NCBI GenBank assembly: GCA_900553005.1
Contig: USBU01000011.1
Location: 1-14,453, forward strand
Origin: an uncultured Eubacteriales bacterium
Lineage (GTDB): Bacteria; Bacillota; Clostridia; Christensenellales; Pumilibacteraceae
Direction of reading: 5' to 3'
DNA length: 14,453 bases
How positions within the stretch are numbered: position 1 is the first letter of the stretch; each line of letters opens with the position of its first letter. Made by a program: the position numbers and the translations under genes. Below are positions 13,035-14,453 of this stretch, piece by piece. Below the pieces are notes generated by a model. That model was not told the DNA's origin. It made no database searches and saw nothing but the letters and a program-made list of their open reading frames with translations.

Positions 13035-13068
13035 GCCGCGGAGAAATTTCGTTCTCCGCGGCTTTTTT
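13035..13068. terminator. Shared terminator between convergent lacZ and tag
   Basis: An 11-bp perfect stem, GCCGCGGAGAA (13035-13045) with TTCTCCGCGGC (13052-13062), a 6-nt loop and TTTTTT (13063-13068), ends lacZ 66 nt after its stop. It lies only 4 bp from the tag stop codon. On the minus strand it is followed by AATCTTTTATT, so it probably serves tag too, though less efficiently. Confidence 0.9.
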
Positions 13069-13072
13069 GCCG

Positions 13073-13660
13073 TTATCGGTCGATTACGGTTTCACGGTTT
13101 TTCATGACCTCGCCGCGTCTGAAGCAATTTGCCGAGTGATCGTTGATTATACCGCAGGCTTGCAGATGCGAATAAACCGTGACCGGGCCGGCAAATTTAA
13201 ATCCTTGTTTTTTAAGCTGTGCGCTGATAAACTCCGATAAATCGTTTTTTGCCGGCAGATCTCCGTTTAAGTGGTCAGGGTACAAATGGATTTTATTGTC
13301 CGCCAGTCGCCACAGATATTTGCTGAACGAGCCGTTTTCTTCCGCTATTCTGACAAATATTTTCGCGTTGTGTATGACGGCTCTTATTTTTCTTTCCGAT
13401 TTTATCATGTTTTCCGCGGCCATTATTCGGTCGATATCTGTTTGACCGTATTGCGCAACCTTGCGGTAATCGAAGTTATCGAAGCATGCCCTGAATATAT
13501 CGCGCTTATTCAGCATCATATTCCAGTTAAGTCCGCATTGCATTACTTCCATCGAAAAAAATTCGAATTGCGCGTTATCGTCAAACAGAGGAACGCCCCA
13601 TTCAGTATCGTGGTAACGCTCCATTTTTTCGTTTACCGTACACCATTTGCATTTTGTCAT
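13073..13660 (-). CDS. tag: DNA-3-methyladenine glycosylase I
   Basis: This base-excision repair enzyme removes 3-methyladenine from alkylated DNA. With the ATG at 13660 the protein has 195 residues and its key residues fall at the same numbers as in Escherichia coli Tag: zinc ligands Cys4, His17, His175 and Cys179, pocket residues Tyr16, Glu38 and Trp46, the motif YHDTEWGVP (16-24), KKQGFKFAGP (150-159) and QACGIINDH (167-175). This alignment, plus GGTGA about 10 nt upstream, supports this start over the GTG at 13672 or ATG at 13669, which would add four or three residues. The gene is monocistronic, converges with lacZ and shares a terminator with it. No adaptive-response gene or operator is visible nearby, so expression is probably constitutive (inference). 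Confidence 0.96.
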   Translation of the reverse strand: MTKCKWCTVNEKMERYHDTEWGVPLFDDNAQFEFFSMEVMQCGLNWNMMLNKRDIFRACFDNFDYRKVAQYGQTDIDRIMAAENMIKSERKIRAVIHNAKIFVRIAEENGSFSKYLWRLADNKIHLYPDHLNGDLPAKNDLSEFISAQLKKQGFKFAGPVTVYSHLQACGIINDHSANCFRRGEVMKNRETVIDR

Positions 13661-13702
13661 AAATTTCATCACCGCGTAATAAGGGATTTATTGTCTCTTT
13701 AC

Positions 13703-13731
13703 ATGATAACATAATCCGTAGTAAAAAGCAA
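13703..13731 (-). promoter_or_regulatory. Putative tag promoter
   Basis: On the minus strand TTGCTT (complement of 13731-13726) is followed after 17 bp by TATCAT (complement of 13708-13703). The -10 matches 5/6 and the -35 only 3/6, so this is plausible but weak. Confidence 0.4.
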
Positions 13732-13732
13732 T

Positions 13733-14023
13733 TTACAGGCAGACATTTTTTAAGTTACGGCCTGCGGAAGAAAAAGCGGCCGCACGGCAGAAAAGCTTTC
13801 GGCCGTCGTATATTTGTTACGCGCGGGGCCGGCCGACGCTTGAAAAGACTGTAAAGCTTGCGGGAATCTGAAAGGGCGGAATATAGCCGTGTTGAGCTTT
13901 ATAATCCGCCTTAAATAGTTTTTGACTGAATAGACTGAGACGACGTTATTTGAAAAGCGGCCGTGCAAAGCGGATTCGTTTTTATGCGCGCGGTTTTTAT
14001 TTTAAAAAATTATAACAAAAATC
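13733..14023. other. Intergenic stretch with an unexplained long inverted repeat
   Basis: This is about 290 bp between divergent tag and htpG. No gene with a ribosome binding site is seen. GGCGGAATATA (13875-13885) and TATAATCCGCC (13900-13910) form an 11-bp inverted repeat with one A-A mismatch and a 14-nt loop, followed by TTAAATAGTTTTTG. It could be a terminator-like or regulatory RNA structure. The stretch also has several GC-rich GGCCG-type words (13780-13835) without a clear fold. Confidence 0.4.
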
Positions 14024-14052
14024 TTGACAAAGGACGCGATCGATAGTATAAT
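14024..14052 (+). promoter_or_regulatory. Consensus promoter of htpG
   Basis: A perfect TTGACA (14024-14029), 17-bp spacer and perfect TATAAT (14047-14052). It is a housekeeping sigma-A promoter, as expected for genes controlled by a heat-shock repressor rather than an alternative sigma factor. Transcription should start near 14059, inside the palindrome that follows. Confidence 0.93.
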
Positions 14053-14055
14053 AAT

Positions 14056-14082
14056 TTAGCAGTTAATAATATTGACTGCTAA
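14056..14082. promoter_or_regulatory. CIRCE-like operator (HrcA type), variant
   Basis: TTAGCAGTT (14056-14064), nine AT bases (AATAATATT), then GACTGCTAA (14074-14082). The 9-9-9 geometry and TTAGCA/TGCTAA ends equal the CIRCE element bound by HrcA (TTAGCACTC-N9-GAGTGCTAA). The left arm matches 7/9 and the right 8/9. The change of C to G in the left arm is mirrored by G to C in the right, so symmetry is kept (TTAGCAGT/ACTGCTAA). Its place over the transcription start is typical for CIRCE. Confidence 0.75.
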
Positions 14083-14094
14083 TAAACAAAACGG

Positions 14095-14110
14095 GCGATT
14101 GCTAAATCGC
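14095..14110 (+). other. Short hairpin in the htpG 5' untranslated region
   Basis: GCGATT (14095-14100), loop GCTA, AATCGC (14105-14110) makes a perfect 6-bp stem ending 10 nt before the GGAGG. It might stabilise the leader or act as a weak thermosensor, but it does not cover the ribosome binding site. Confidence 0.35.
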
Positions 14111-14134
14111 GTAATTATACGGAGGCAGTAAAAA

Positions 14135-14453
14135 ATGAAGCAATTTAAAACGGAATCGAAACGAATACTCGATCTTATGATCAATTCGATTTACACCAAC
14201 AAGGAAATTTTTTTGAGAGAGCTTATTTCCAACGCAAGCGACGCCATAGACAAGCTGCATTTCGCATCGCTTACCGACAGTTCAGTCGATACGGATTTCA
14301 AAATCGAAATCAAGGCCGACAAGACAGCGCGCACGCTGACCGTTTCGGATAACGGAATAGGAATGACGAAGGAAGAGCTTGAGAAAAATCTGGGCACGAT
14401 CGCCGAATCCGGCACGCTTGCTTTTAAAAATAAATCCGAGGAAAAAACAGATC
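14135..14453 (+). CDS. htpG: Molecular chaperone HtpG (Hsp90 family), N-terminal part, cut by window end
   Basis: The first 106 residues of bacterial Hsp90, an ATP-dependent cytosolic chaperone that acts as a dimer on folding intermediates, often with DnaK. The N-terminal ATPase domain (Bergerat fold) is clear: the start MKQFKTESKRILDLMINSIY, the catalytic-glutamate helix RELISNASDAIDKL (28-41; Glu29, Asn33, Asp36), the ATP-binding VSDNGIGM (70-77; Asp72, Gly74, Gly76), and LGTIAESGT near residues 87-95 at the lid. Full proteins have about 620-650 residues, so roughly five sixths lies beyond the window. GGAGG (14121-14125) lies 9 nt before the ATG. The promoter and CIRCE-like operator upstream suggest repression by HrcA and induction by heat or misfolding. 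Confidence 0.96.
   Translation, partial: MKQFKTESKRILDLMINSIYTNKEIFLRELISNASDAIDKLHFASLTDSSVDTDFKIEIKADKTARTLTVSDNGIGMTKEELEKNLGTIAESGTLAFKNKSEEKTD

Noticed and set aside
13750..13968. 72-codon minus-strand frame between tag and htpG
   Set aside because: No ribosome binding site, no recognisable motif, and it crosses the inverted repeat at 13875-13910.

Overview
The window looks like one end of a metagenomic or draft-genome contig from a Gram-positive anaerobe of the Clostridia. The grounds are strong AGGAGG-type ribosome binding sites, consensus TTGACA/TATAAT promoters, a Bacillota-type CsoR operator, a CIRCE-like heat-shock operator, an ECF-transporter S component, a YabN/MazG-type protein, and small DUF1540-like and YjzC-like proteins. 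Base composition is near balanced, so a gut Clostridia lineage of the Christensenellales type is possible, but the sequence alone does not prove this. No rRNA, tRNA, insertion sequence, phage gene or CRISPR array was seen.

Layout. Bases 1-30 are not genomic: they are the Nextera/Tn5 read-1 adapter left on the contig end. The 5' part of a tiny minus-strand DUF1540-like gene follows (31-77), then about 400 bp of AT-rich non-coding DNA. A promoter at 485-513 starts a plus-strand cluster: rplI (ribosomal protein L9), an ECF S-component membrane protein, a patatin-like lipid hydrolase, and a ComEC-like metallo-beta-lactamase-fold protein with a predicted membrane anchor at each end. The cluster ends at a terminator (4046-4080).

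A copper-homeostasis operon follows (4331-7260). A perfect consensus promoter is overlaid by two CsoR operators. It drives csoR and then copA, whose last 66 codons are a CopZ-like copper chaperone fused in frame. The junction keeps a complete ribosome binding site and ATG for free CopZ and lies just after an A7 run. One fewer A would restore a stop codon directly before that ribosome binding site. This is the most interesting feature of the window.

Next come a small minus-strand YjzC-like gene (7448-7597), a divergent promoter, and a two-gene unit of YabN/MazG-type nucleotide pyrophosphohydrolase and tRNA-dihydrouridine synthase overlapping by 4 bp. An independently promoted, complete family 2 beta-galactosidase (10110-12968) converges on a minus-strand tag gene (3-methyladenine DNA glycosylase I), with one hairpin terminator between them. 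After a non-coding stretch of about 290 bp, a perfect promoter overlaid by a CIRCE-like operator drives htpG (Hsp90), which runs off the contig end.

Most of the window is ordinary core and accessory genome: translation, membrane transport and lipid turnover, copper defence, nucleotide-pool cleaning, DNA repair, sugar hydrolysis and chaperoning. The notable signals are regulatory and architectural: the copA-copZ junction, the tandem CsoR sites, the symmetric CIRCE variant and the doubly anchored hydrolase.
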